Shown piece by piece: positions 53,373 to 61,697 of a stretch of DNA of 64,000 nt (the stretch's first letter is position 1; every line of letters starts with the position of its first letter). Source of the stretch: Pseudomonadota bacterium (lineage in GTDB: Bacteria; Bdellovibrionota; UBA1018; CAIMNF01); the NCBI GenBank assembly GCA_027486675.1, contig JAIXOQ010000031.1, positions 1 through 64,000 of the forward strand, in the 5' to 3' direction. Position numbers and translations under genes: made by a program. The notes beneath the pieces were generated by a model. The model did no database searches and was not told the origin of the DNA. It worked only from the letters and a program-made list of their open reading frames with translations.

Positions 53373-53408
53373 GCTTCCACCTTTCGTCGCCGAACTGTGG
53401 TGGAGACT

Positions 53409-53720
53409 ATGCTCACCCAACAATCCCCTGACCTTTTGTACACCATCTTCGAACAGCAGCTTTTCGACTTTCAAGACGAGAATGAAGACCAGCCGACCTT
53501 CATCACCCGTACCGTGGATCGGTACGTGTCAGAAGTCAGACGCCTCGGTTTGATCATCCCGTCCGAGTGGGAAAAAGCGGTTAAAGAGGAAATCTATCAT
53601 CTTGTTCAGCAGATGCTGCTAAAGAAGATGTACGGATGCCTCTCCATAAACGAGTTCAGACAGAAGCAGGTTCAGCCCAAAAAACGAAGGGCCAAGTCGC
53701 GCTCGTCCATGACTGGTTAA
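53409..53720 (+). CDS. Small conserved-looking protein upstream of a glycosyltransferase
   Basis: 103 residues from the ATG at 53409; the track start at 53355 begins inside the divergent DHH gene's leader. It opens MLTQQSPDLLYTIFEQQ, is acidic first and basic at the end (KKRRAKSRS), and has no signal peptide. No family recognised. It overlaps the glycosyltransferase start by 85 nt in another frame, so one of the two starts may be wrong. Confidence 0.5.
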   Translation: MLTQQSPDLLYTIFEQQLFDFQDENEDQPTFITRTVDRYVSEVRRLGLIIPSEWEKAVKEEIYHLVQQMLLKKMYGCLSINEFRQKQVQPKKRRAKSRSSMTG

Positions 53721-54802
53721 ACGGCATGCGCGGCGGCGAGGCCGTCTTTGAAGCACTGTTAGACCTTTATCCCGATGCCGATGTCTTTACGCTGATTTAC
53801 GAGCCCAGCAAGCTTTCCTCAGCCTTACAAAAAAAGCTCGAGCGTACCCGCGTCTACACTCCTCTGATCGCTCGCATATCCCTCTTCCGTGCGCACTACC
53901 GCGTTTTCCTTCCACTTCTTCCAGTGCTTGCGACCCTGATGCCGACCACGAAGTACCGCCTGATCGTTTCTTCGTCGCACTGCGTCGCGAAAAACGTTCG
54001 CAAGGGCAAGGACGCAAAACACCTCTGTTATATCCATGCGCCCATGCGCTACATGTGGACGCGTTTCCACGATTATTTCGGCGAAGGTCGAGCGTCCCTC
54101 CCTGTACGACTCGGTGCAGCATTATTTCGCCCCATTCTTCAATGGTGGGATCGTCACACCGCACAGACCGTAGATCGTTTTGTGGCCAACAGTGCTTTCA
54201 TTGCGTCCCAGGTAAAAGACTTTTACGGCCGCGATGCTGCAGTTGTGCATCCCTTTGCAGATTTATCGCGATTCAAAAGTAAGCCGCGCCACGAGCGCGA
54301 AAATTTCTATCTCATGGTGGGTGCGCTCGCCCCTTATAAAAGAGCGGATCTTGCCGTGGAGGCATTCGGGGAGATGCGGTTGCCCCTTAAAATAGTGGGC
54401 GGAGGGCAAGATCAAAGGCGACTTTTTCGCTCTGCGCAAGAAAGACAATATAAAACGGTCGAGTTTTTGGGGCCATGTACAAATGAAGAGATCGAAGAAC
54501 TGTATTCGAAGGCGCGGGCATTTGTATTTCCAGGGGTCGAAGATTTCGGAATCACGCCTCTTGAAGCGCTTGCATCAGGCACTCCTGTGATTGCAGTCGG
54601 TATGGGCGGCGCGTGCGAAACAGTACAAAAAGACGTGGGAATTCTATATTTTCCGCAAACAGTGCAAGCGCTACAAGATGCAGTTCTTGCGATGGAGGCG
54701 GGACAATTTAATTTTAGTTCAAGCCGATGCATCGAGTCTGTTCAGCCATTCACTCGGGACCAATTCTTACAAAAAATGCAAGACCAACTGAGTTCCCTAT
54801 AA
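53636..54802 (+). CDS. GT4-family glycosyltransferase
   Basis: 388 residues. GT-B fold with VALVHDWLNGMRGGEAVFEAL near the N-terminus, YIHAPMRYMW, FVANSAFIASQV, MVGALAPYKRADLAVEAF, and the C-terminal nucleotide-sugar site FPGVEDFGITPLEALASGTPV. This is a retaining glycosyltransferase, likely for a surface polysaccharide or glycolipid. Family members begin close to VALVHDW, so the ATG at 53636 may be one of several possible starts. Confidence 0.9.
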   Translation: MPLHKRVQTEAGSAQKTKGQVALVHDWLNGMRGGEAVFEALLDLYPDADVFTLIYEPSKLSSALQKKLERTRVYTPLIARISLFRAHYRVFLPLLPVLATLMPTTKYRLIVSSSHCVAKNVRKGKDAKHLCYIHAPMRYMWTRFHDYFGEGRASLPVRLGAALFRPILQWWDRHTAQTVDRFVANSAFIASQVKDFYGRDAAVVHPFADLSRFKSKPRHERENFYLMVGALAPYKRADLAVEAFGEMRLPLKIVGGGQDQRRLFRSAQERQYKTVEFLGPCTNEEIEELYSKARAFVFPGVEDFGITPLEALASGTPVIAVGMGGACETVQKDVGILYFPQTVQALQDAVLAMEAGQFNFSSSRCIESVQPFTRDQFLQKMQDQLSSL

Positions 54803-54892
54803 AAATTTTTTGGAATGTTTAACGCATGAAGTCGTTTGACATTATAAAAATCGTCAACGAACCTGAGGTCTAATGTAAAAGTTTTGCCGAGT

Positions 54893-54911
54893 CCCTCGCA
54901 ATGGTGCGGGG
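54893..54911 (+). promoter_or_regulatory. Stem-loop in the porin-like gene leader
   Basis: CCCTCGCA and TGCGGGG pair (one G-U) around a 4-nt loop, about 45 nt before the start codon. No T-run follows. Stable 5' hairpins protect abundant outer-membrane-protein mRNAs in other bacteria. A TTGACA lies at 54836, but I find no good -10 at the proper distance. Confidence 0.4.
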
Positions 54912-54956
54912 CGCCTTAGCAGTAACCGGAACAAAACTCATAAGGAGTCTTTGGTA

Positions 54957-56150
54957 ATGATGAAATCTATCGCACTTGTAGTTGGCTTGATGATCGTGTC
55001 ATCACCAGCTTTCGCAACCCGTGCACGTCTCGAAGCTTTGGGCGAAGATAAAAACGGTTCTTTCTATGTGAAAGACAACCGCAATATTTTCTTGAATCCA
55101 GCTCAAATTAACTACTTTAAAAAACAAATCACCTTGGAATTCGGTGGCGACACCAGCGGAACAGAATCTGCTGCTGCTAGCAAAGGCCAAGGCGGTTTCT
55201 CAAACACAGCCGGTGATTTCACTTACGGTTTGTACCTAGGGAACGAAAGCGACAAAACCGCTTCGACTCTAGCGATCGCTAACGCGACCTTCGGAGCTTT
55301 GGGTACACCAGTAGTGGTTGCTCCAGACAAGACGGTTGACTTCTTCTTCGGCGGCGACGCTGGCGTGAAGTGGGGTGCAAACGTGTTCTACGCTGGTTCT
55401 GAAAACCAAGTAGCAGCTGCAACAGATGCAGCTCCAACACAAACATCCAGCCAGTTCGGCGCACGTTTGGGTGCTGAACTCGACAACTTGGCAGCATTCG
55501 CTACCGTTGCAATTAGCACAAAAGCAAAAGCAACAGGCGATGTGGATCAAAGTGAAGCTAAAGGCAAAATCGGAATCAACTCCGGTATCACCTACGGCTT
55601 GGGCGATTTCACCGTATTCGGTAAATTCAACACCCGTGGTATCGATGTAAGCACCGGCACAATCGGTGGTTCATTGACGAAAATTGCTGAAGTCAGCGTA
55701 CAAGAGTACGGCCTAGGCTTCGGATATCAAAAAGAAGTAGCAAAAGGCGTATCGATGTTTGCCCGTTCTGGTGTTGAGCTCAGCACAACAACAGCTAAAA
55801 ACGGATCAGGCACCGAAACTTCTAAAACCAGCCAATGGAACGTTCCAGTGGTGATCGGTGCAGAAGCAGAAGCCCTCAGCTGGTTGATGCTACGCGGTTC
55901 GGTTTCCCAATCTTTGATTGGTCAAAACATGAGCGGCAACAGCAGCCGTGACAACTTCATCAACACACGCACCGTATCTGCAGGTACAACCTTCAAATTC
56001 GGTCCAGTGAACGTTGACGCAGTAGTTGCAGGTGCAGCAGCTCCAACCACCAACAACAACCCAGGCACAGCTGGCAGCCCAAGCACCGATGGAACATTCG
56101 GCTTCGGCAACAGCATGCTGTACCGCGTTGCAACGACCTACAACTTCTAA
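54957..56150 (+). CDS. Major outer-membrane porin-like protein
   Basis: 397 residues from ATG at 54957; AAGGAG with a 9-nt gap supports it, and the track start at 54951 (TTG) is six bases earlier. Signal peptide KSIALVVGLMIVSSPAFA. The mature N-terminus carries KDNRNIFLNPAQI, a motif I associate with porin-like proteins of Bdellovibrio relatives. Alternating strands, Gly/Ser/Thr-rich turns and a terminal Phe (ATTYNF) indicate a beta-barrel. Codon choice is strongly biased and unlike its neighbours, as expected of a very highly expressed gene. Confidence 0.82.
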   Translation: MMKSIALVVGLMIVSSPAFATRARLEALGEDKNGSFYVKDNRNIFLNPAQINYFKKQITLEFGGDTSGTESAAASKGQGGFSNTAGDFTYGLYLGNESDKTASTLAIANATFGALGTPVVVAPDKTVDFFFGGDAGVKWGANVFYAGSENQVAAATDAAPTQTSSQFGARLGAELDNLAAFATVAISTKAKATGDVDQSEAKGKIGINSGITYGLGDFTVFGKFNTRGIDVSTGTIGGSLTKIAEVSVQEYGLGFGYQKEVAKGVSMFARSGVELSTTTAKNGSGTETSKTSQWNVPVVIGAEAEALSWLMLRGSVSQSLIGQNMSGNSSRDNFINTRTVSAGTTFKFGPVNVDAVVAGAAAPTTNNNPGTAGSPSTDGTFGFGNSMLYRVATTYNF

Positions 56151-56177
56151 GCTTCGCTTAGTTTAAAGAATGAAAGG

Positions 56178-56209
56178 CCCTCGGACGGGAAACTGTCCGG
56201 GGGTTTTTT
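56178..56209 (+). terminator. Rho-independent terminator of the porin-like gene
   Basis: CCCTCGGAC and GTCCGGGGG form a 9-bp stem with one G-U pair and an 8-nt loop, followed by six T. It lies 27 nt past the stop codon. Confidence 0.92.
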
Positions 56210-56302
56210 ATTGGGTGCAGGTCAAGGGGGGGTGGTGAAGGGGTTAGGCGGCTTTTCGGAGGAGCGCTGTATAAAAGGTTCAATGCTACCATTGGAAATA
56301 TC

Positions 56303-59300
56303 ATGCTCAGGTTCAAGTCATCATCTCAGATTCATTTACACGCAAGCTCCATTGTTGAGATTCTGAGTGAGCGGGGTAAGAGGCAAAGTGATCGACTTGC
56401 TCTGCGGTTTTTGGCTGATGGAGAAGTAGAGACTGCCACCAAGACTTATGGTGAGCTTGACGCTAGCGCCAGAAAAATTGCTGCACGACTCAGTATGTTA
56501 TCCAAGCCTGGTGATAGGGCGCTGCTCGTCTTTCACTCTGGTGTTGAATTCATAGAGGCTTTTGTCGGATGTCTCTATGCACAGGTCATTGCGGTCCCCG
56601 TTTACCCACCTAAGGCGAATCGCAATCTGGCTAGATTCACGGCGATCCTTGAAAACTCGTCGCCGAGTGTGTTGATAACAACATCTAGCATCCTGCTCTC
56701 ACTAAGAAGTGCGTCAGAGGTTAGCGTTGAGAACTTTAAGGATGCGATTCTGGTCCTTGATGGAGCAGATTCTGAGTCACCTCCAGATTGGGAACTGAAG
56801 CAACCGAGTGAGGATCAAGTTGCATTTTTACAGTACTCTTCTGGGTCGACGGGAAACCCAAAAGGGGTCCAGCTTACACACAAGAATCTCATGGCTAATC
56901 TCGCGATGATTTCGAAGGCTATGCAGACGAGCCCTGAATCTGTTGGTGCAACCTGGTTGCCTTTCTTTCACGACATGGGTTTGATTGGATGCATACTTCA
57001 GCCGTTCTATATTGGCTGTCCTACCATCCTATTTCCTTCTGCAGCGTTCTTAGAGCGACCAATCCGGTGGTTAAACATTATTTCAAAGTACGGAGTGACT
57101 ATCACCGGGGGGCCAAATTTTTCGTTTGATTTGTGTGTGAGAAGAATAAAGACCGAACAGATGCAATCTCTTGATCTCTCTTCTCTCAAGGTGATGTTCA
57201 ACGGTGCTGAACCGATCCGTCCTGAAACCATTCAAGAGTTTAGCGCCAAGTTTTCTCGGATTGGCTTTAGTCTAAAGGCTTTCTTCCCATGTTTTGGCCT
57301 CGCGGAAGCTACGCTTTTTGTGAGTGGCGGCCCGATTCTTCAGGGGACTCAAACAATTTCTGTGGATAAGGAGCAACTTGAGACGGGTAGTATCCTTCAA
57401 GTTGCGCAAGACAATCCAAACGCGCGACAACTCGTTAGTTCAGGTGAGATCTCTGAAGGGCAGACGTTGAGAATTGTTGATTCCTTAACCTTTCGCGAGT
57501 GTGAAGAGGGGTCAGTTGGGAGTATTTGGATCGCAGGTGCGCATGTTGGAGCCGGTTACTGGAGACAGGAGGAATTAACCCGGCAGCATTTCTTTGGGAA
57601 GTTGAGCGGTAAGCCAAAGATGACTTTCTTAGATACAGGTGATCTCGGTTTTATCCGTGATGGACATCTTTTCGTCACTGGGCGGATCAAGGATGTCATC
57701 ATCATTGCCGGAAAAAATCACTACCCACAAGACATTGAATACACAGTAGAAAGGAATCGAGGTCGATTGCAAGACATTTCTTGTGCAGCATTTTCTATTG
57801 ATATGACAGGGAGAGAATGTCTTGCCTTAGCCGTTGAAGTTCATCGTTCGAATATTTCCGAGGATTTTAACTCAATTTCAGAAAATATATCTCAGGCTAT
57901 CAGCCAGGATCATGATCTGAGGGTAGCTCTCATCGTATATCTGAAGCCTGGCCGATTACCTAAGACCTCAAGCGGGAAAGTGCAGCGCCAGTTAACTCGT
58001 GAATTGTTAAAAAAAGGTGAACTACAAAGTATTTTCCAGTGGGATACAAGAAAGATGAAAGAAATTAAAGTGAATGCCACAGACAAAGCCGCAAATGAAC
58101 TTTCGGGACCGCTTTCATCTAACGCTTTAGAAACTCTTGCTTGGCTTCGTGATTACGCAGGGAGACGAATAAATTCACAACTCATCGATGAGCGGCGAAC
58201 GATCCCTCCGTACATTGCCCTCGATATGGGGAATAGAGGACTGCTTGGGATGCTTGTGCCTAAAGTATATGGCGGAAGTGCGCATACTCATGCTGATCTT
58301 GCGGCAATCACAGAGCAGCTCGGAGCAATTGACTTGTCGCTTGGGATTTTCGTAGGTCTCAATAACGCTCTGGGAATTCATCCGATTCTCAATTGCGGAA
58401 CGAAGGCGCTCAAGGACCGCATTCTCCCGTCACTGGCCACTGGTAGGGAACTAGCTGCGTTCGCCCTGACTGAAAGAGGTGCCGGCTCCAATCCTCAAGC
58501 AATTTCTTCAAAAGCACTTCAGACGTCAAACGCAACCTGGAAACTCTTTGGGGAAAAGATCTGGAGTGGTAGCGCCAGTTGGGCAGGTTATATCAGTGTT
58601 TTTGCGAAGGAGCGAACACAGGACGACTCAATTGTTGGAATTTCTGGGTTTGTTGTGAAGCAAGGACTGCCTGGACTCACGCATGGGCCCGAGGCAATGA
58701 CGATGGGGCTTCGCGGGATGGTCCAGAATTCGTTCATCTTAAATGGGGTAGAAGTGGACCGGGAGTGTCTTCTGGGGGCTTCTGGTAATGGAATGGAGGC
58801 CGCAAGTTCTGCAATGAATTACACGCGATTCGGGATTGCAGCGCTTTCAATAGGCGCAATGAAGAGATGTTTGCAGATCATGACTCGTTACTCACAACAC
58901 AGGCTAGTGAATACTGGGTCCTTAATTAGAAGTCATGTGATCCTTCAGTGGATTTACCGAAGCGAGATGCAAATTACTTCCCTCTCAGCCCTTGTCAACG
59001 CTATAGCTCAGTATCTCGATCGCTCAACTGCGGTGCCTTTAGAACTATACATGGTGTGTAAGATTTCTGGGCCTGAGTTTCTCGGTGACACCATCGACCG
59101 AACAATGCAAAGTCTCGGCGGTCGAGGTTATATGGAACCCAATATCATTCCCCAAATGTATCGAGATGCCCGCGCTCTACGAATCTTCGAAGGCCCGACA
59201 GAAACACTCGAGTCCTATTTAGGGGCGCTTTTAATCAAAGGCGTAGGTCTCCAAGATAATATTTTTGAAACTCTGAGTGCACCGAAGGATGTTATATCGA

Positions 59301-60073
59301 AGATCGCAAAGGACATTGAAACGCTAAGAGGTATCATTCGCGCCGATGATCTGAATCCTGATTTTCAAGCGACAGTTCGCTTTGCCCTCAATTCCGCAGT
59401 CGGGAAGATAGGAAATCTGGCTATTCTTGCAAGTGTTTTACGGAGGTATGCGCCATTAAATAGTGAGACGAAGAGTGCGATCGAATGGCTAAACGAGGAA
59501 TATGTTTTCGCGATGGCCAAAGTGGCTGCGGACCTACGGAGAGTTCAGCGGATTGATCCGCACAAGCTTCTATCTACAGTAACTTCATTCGCGAGCGACA
59601 TAGGTTATATTGAGGAAACCGCACCGGGTGGAGATTTTGAGATGGATATTCTACTTCAGGGAACTGGTGCGAACGAAGTTGCTACCAAAGCACCAAAATG
59701 GAATACGTTAAAAGAGACTAAAGAGACTAAAGAGACTAAAGAGACTAAAGAGACTAAAGAGACTAAAGAGACTAAAGAGATTAAAATGCCAGTAGCAACG
59801 GAAGCGGTATTCAGTGGCAAAGCATCTGAAGCACAAGAAGAAGTACGGATAAAGTTGCTCAATTGGTTTAGCGCGATTGTTGGGATACCTGCCGACAGAA
59901 TAGACACGCAAAAGCCACTAACAGCCTATGGTCTTGACTCATTACAGGCATTTGAGCTCGTTAGTGAAATCGAAGATGGACTCAGAATGAAAATCTCCTA
60001 CACAGTCTTCTGGGACTACCCAAGCCTCGATGCGATCGCCATTTATCTGACGAAAAAGACCTTAGAAAGGTGA
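56303..60073 (+). CDS. Fused fatty acyl-AMP ligase, acyl-CoA dehydrogenase and acyl carrier protein
   Basis: 1256 residues. Residues about 15-590 are an adenylating enzyme of the FAAL type: core YSSGSTGNPKG (178-188), WLPFFHDMGLIG, YGDL-equivalent FLDTGDLGFI, and the C-terminal Lys in TSSGKVQRQ. Residues about 620-985 are an acyl-CoA dehydrogenase with FALTERGAGSN for FAD/substrate, LRGMVQNSF, and Glu963 in RIFEGPTE as the probable catalytic base. Residues 1137-1160 are a (Lys-Glu-Thr)7-Lys-Glu-Ile linker. Residues about 1175-1256 are an acyl carrier protein with the phosphopantetheine Ser1213 in GLDSLQAFEL. I infer activation of a fatty acid, loading on the carrier, and introduction of an alpha-beta double bond. 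There is no ketosynthase or condensation domain. No phosphopantetheinyl transferase lies nearby. Confidence 0.92.
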   Translation: MLRFKSSSQIHLHASSIVEILSERGKRQSDRLALRFLADGEVETATKTYGELDASARKIAARLSMLSKPGDRALLVFHSGVEFIEAFVGCLYAQVIAVPVYPPKANRNLARFTAILENSSPSVLITTSSILLSLRSASEVSVENFKDAILVLDGADSESPPDWELKQPSEDQVAFLQYSSGSTGNPKGVQLTHKNLMANLAMISKAMQTSPESVGATWLPFFHDMGLIGCILQPFYIGCPTILFPSAAFLERPIRWLNIISKYGVTITGGPNFSFDLCVRRIKTEQMQSLDLSSLKVMFNGAEPIRPETIQEFSAKFSRIGFSLKAFFPCFGLAEATLFVSGGPILQGTQTISVDKEQLETGSILQVAQDNPNARQLVSSGEISEGQTLRIVDSLTFRECEEGSVGSIWIAGAHVGAGYWRQEELTRQHFFGKLSGKPKMTFLDTGDLGFIRDGHLFVTGRIKDVIIIAGKNHYPQDIEYTVERNRGRLQDISCAAFSIDMTGRECLALAVEVHRSNISEDFNSISENISQAISQDHDLRVALIVYLKPGRLPKTSSGKVQRQLTRELLKKGELQSIFQWDTRKMKEIKVNATDKAANELSGPLSSNALETLAWLRDYAGRRINSQLIDERRTIPPYIALDMGNRGLLGMLVPKVYGGSAHTHADLAAITEQLGAIDLSLGIFVGLNNALGIHPILNCGTKALKDRILPSLATGRELAAFALTERGAGSNPQAISSKALQTSNATWKLFGEKIWSGSASWAGYISVFAKERTQDDSIVGISGFVVKQGLPGLTHGPEAMTMGLRGMVQNSFILNGVEVDRECLLGASGNGMEAASSAMNYTRFGIAALSIGAMKRCLQIMTRYSQHRLVNTGSLIRSHVILQWIYRSEMQITSLSALVNAIAQYLDRSTAVPLELYMVCKISGPEFLGDTIDRTMQSLGGRGYMEPNIIPQMYRDARALRIFEGPTETLESYLGALLIKGVGLQDNIFETLSAPKDVISKIAKDIETLRGIIRADDLNPDFQATVRFALNSAVGKIGNLAILASVLRRYAPLNSETKSAIEWLNEEYVFAMAKVAADLRRVQRIDPHKLLSTVTSFASDIGYIEETAPGGDFEMDILLQGTGANEVATKAPKWNTLKETKETKETKETKETKETKETKEIKMPVATEAVFSGKASEAQEEVRIKLLNWFSAIVGIPADRIDTQKPLTAYGLDSLQAFELVSEIEDGLRMKISYTVFWDYPSLDAIAIYLTKKTLER
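59711..59782 (+). repeat. 9-nt tandem repeat coding the Lys-Glu-Thr linker
   Basis: AAAGAGACT is repeated seven times exactly, followed by one copy ending in T (AAAGAGATT). It lies in phase with the gene, so gain or loss of units changes linker length without a frameshift. The antisense reading gives Val-Ser-Leu repeats in a shadow ORF that is not called. Confidence 0.97.
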
Positions 60074-60163
60074 TAAAGAGCTGGCTTTAGGGTCTTGCTT
60101 TGTCTGAATTTAATCAATAATTCCCTCAAAAGTCCGAGAAGGAGTTGTGGGACTGGGTAAAAT

Positions 60164-60169
60164 TATAAT
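60164..60169 (+). promoter_or_regulatory. Possible -10 element before the 191-aa gene
   Basis: A perfect TATAAT, 30 nt before the ATG at 60200, but without a recognisable -35 at 16-18 nt. It may give the downstream genes their own transcript in the 126-nt gap after the fusion gene. Confidence 0.35.
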
Positions 60170-60199
60170 CTACGCAAATAGATCAGGGGGGCACCTCCA

Positions 60200-60775
60200 A
60201 TGCGTAAATTGAGGCTACTCAAAGATCGCATCCAAAGCATAACCCCAAGGTCTGATCTTAGAGGTCTTGGGAACCTTGAGGAGATCAATAACAGTTTTCC
60301 TCGTGCTGTGATCTATTTGTCTCAAGATCTTAAGGCCCAGGAAACGGCCGCGCTATTGGAGTCTTTCAAGATTCAAAAATTTTCTAACAATAACTGGTGT
60401 AAAGATCCGCACGCTTTCGCAGTCAAGTACCACGCCGAAGGAACTCACAAACTGGATTGTGTTCGGCTGTTTATTTTTGCATTGCGCGTACTCTTGGATC
60501 AGCCATATCTTTCTGCCACGCTCGAAATTGTAAATCCATTGGGACCAATCATCTCGGGTCAAACAAGGGCGAATTCAAAAAGCTCTACAGTTTTGAGTGG
60601 TGCATTGAGTGTGGGACAGGAGATAAAGGATATCTTACTTCAAGCTGGATTTGATCGAACTTACCTTAAGCCTGCGATTAACATATTGGTGCATGACGAT
60701 TTGATAGATATCTGGAAGACGCTCGTCGATCAGAATCTTATAGGCACAGACGCGGAGCTTAAGAAGTATGGTTAA
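60200..60775 (+). CDS. Protein of unknown function between the acyl fusion gene and the beta-helix protein
   Basis: 191 residues. Basic N-terminus, then mixed alpha/beta pattern with a possible hydrophobic core (VRLFIFALRVLLDQPYLSA). No signal peptide and no recognised family. Its stop overlaps the next gene's start by 8 nt, so it is coupled to the beta-helix membrane protein and probably acts with it. The start is preceded only by a G-run, not a clear Shine-Dalgarno. Confidence 0.6.
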   Translation: MRKLRLLKDRIQSITPRSDLRGLGNLEEINNSFPRAVIYLSQDLKAQETAALLESFKIQKFSNNNWCKDPHAFAVKYHAEGTHKLDCVRLFIFALRVLLDQPYLSATLEIVNPLGPIISGQTRANSKSSTVLSGALSVGQEIKDILLQAGFDRTYLKPAINILVHDDLIDIWKTLVDQNLIGTDAELKKYG

Positions 60776-61697
60776 ACTTCTTCTACCAATATTTGCGCTG
60801 ATTTTCGTAACTATCCCATTCGTACTTGCTTCGCTACCAGTGATTCTTTCCGTAACAGTCGGCGAGAAGTTGATCGGTGCTGCCTCATTTCCTATAATTT
60901 TTCTTTTTCAGTTTCTACTCATTACCGGACTCTTTAGCCTTCCATTTCATAAGAGCATAAAGAATGGCAAGTTCCCGCGTGACCTGAGTGATTCGACATA
61001 TGGCAGCCGGCGATTGTATGGACTCTGTTGGACCTGGGTATTCTATTCCGGTCCGATCTATTTTATCTGTCTTACATTCAAGCCACTTAAATGGATATTG
61101 CTTCGCTCATTTGGTTACAAAGGAAGCTTAGACTTTACTATATACCCTGACACATGGATCCGAGACTGGCCCATTTTGGACTTTGGACAGGGCGCATACG
61201 TTGCGAATAAATCTTCATTGGGTTCAAATCTTTGCCTCAGTAACGGTCAGATATTGGTCGAAGGTATTCGTATGGGCGAAGGAGCAATGTTAGGACATCT
61301 GGGTATCCTAGGGCCTGGCGTTCAAATAGGCTCATTTGCAGAACTTGGCACAAGTGTAGTTGCTGGGATCCGCGTACGAGTTGAAGCAAAGGCAAAGGTT
61401 GGAAGCTGTAGCGCGTTGAATCATGGCGCGGTAATTGGTGCAGGTGCTGAAATTGGTGCTAATTCCTACATTGGTTTAAAAGCTTATGTTGCAAATGGCA
61501 TCAAAATCCCTAGCGGGTCCAACATTCCAGCTGGGATGGAAGTCACTACACAAGAGCAAGCTGGGAGCATCTATAGCTCTGAGACAGAAAGTCTAAACGA
61601 ACTGAGGCGCTCGCTTTCCGCCGGACTGGCGTCGGGTCAGCTGCCAGGGTTGAAGGTCGCAAGTGGCTCAGATGATTCACATACCGGCGCTATTTAA
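60768..61697 (+). CDS. Membrane protein with left-handed beta-helix (hexapeptide) domain
   Basis: 309 residues. Membrane helices at about 4-26 and 39-60, possibly another near 85-105, are followed from about residue 125 by imperfect hexapeptide repeats (VANKSSLGSN, MGEGAMLGHLGILGPGVQIGS, AVIGAGAEIGANSYIG). This resembles the terminal domain seen in some NRPS-like enzymes and other acyltransferases of the LbH class. A role in transferring the acyl chain made by the fusion protein to an envelope target is inference. Overlaps both neighbours. Confidence 0.72.
   Translation: MVKLLLPIFALIFVTIPFVLASLPVILSVTVGEKLIGAASFPIIFLFQFLLITGLFSLPFHKSIKNGKFPRDLSDSTYGSRRLYGLCWTWVFYSGPIYFICLTFKPLKWILLRSFGYKGSLDFTIYPDTWIRDWPILDFGQGAYVANKSSLGSNLCLSNGQILVEGIRMGEGAMLGHLGILGPGVQIGSFAELGTSVVAGIRVRVEAKAKVGSCSALNHGAVIGAGAEIGANSYIGLKAYVANGIKIPSGSNIPAGMEVTTQEQAGSIYSSETESLNELRRSLSAGLASGQLPGLKVASGSDDSHTGAI

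Noticed and set aside
54836-54841. Perfect TTGACA upstream of the porin-like gene as a full sigma70 promoter
   Set aside because: No acceptable -10 occurs 16-18 nt downstream, so a promoter call is not supported.
59656-59907. Minus-strand ORF with Val-Ser-Leu repeats
   Set aside because: It is the antisense reading of the KET tandem repeat in the acyl fusion gene.
61221-61230. GGTTCAAATC, similar to a tRNA T-arm
   Set aside because: No acceptor stem, anticodon arm or CCA-side pairing around it, and it lies in the beta-helix coding region.
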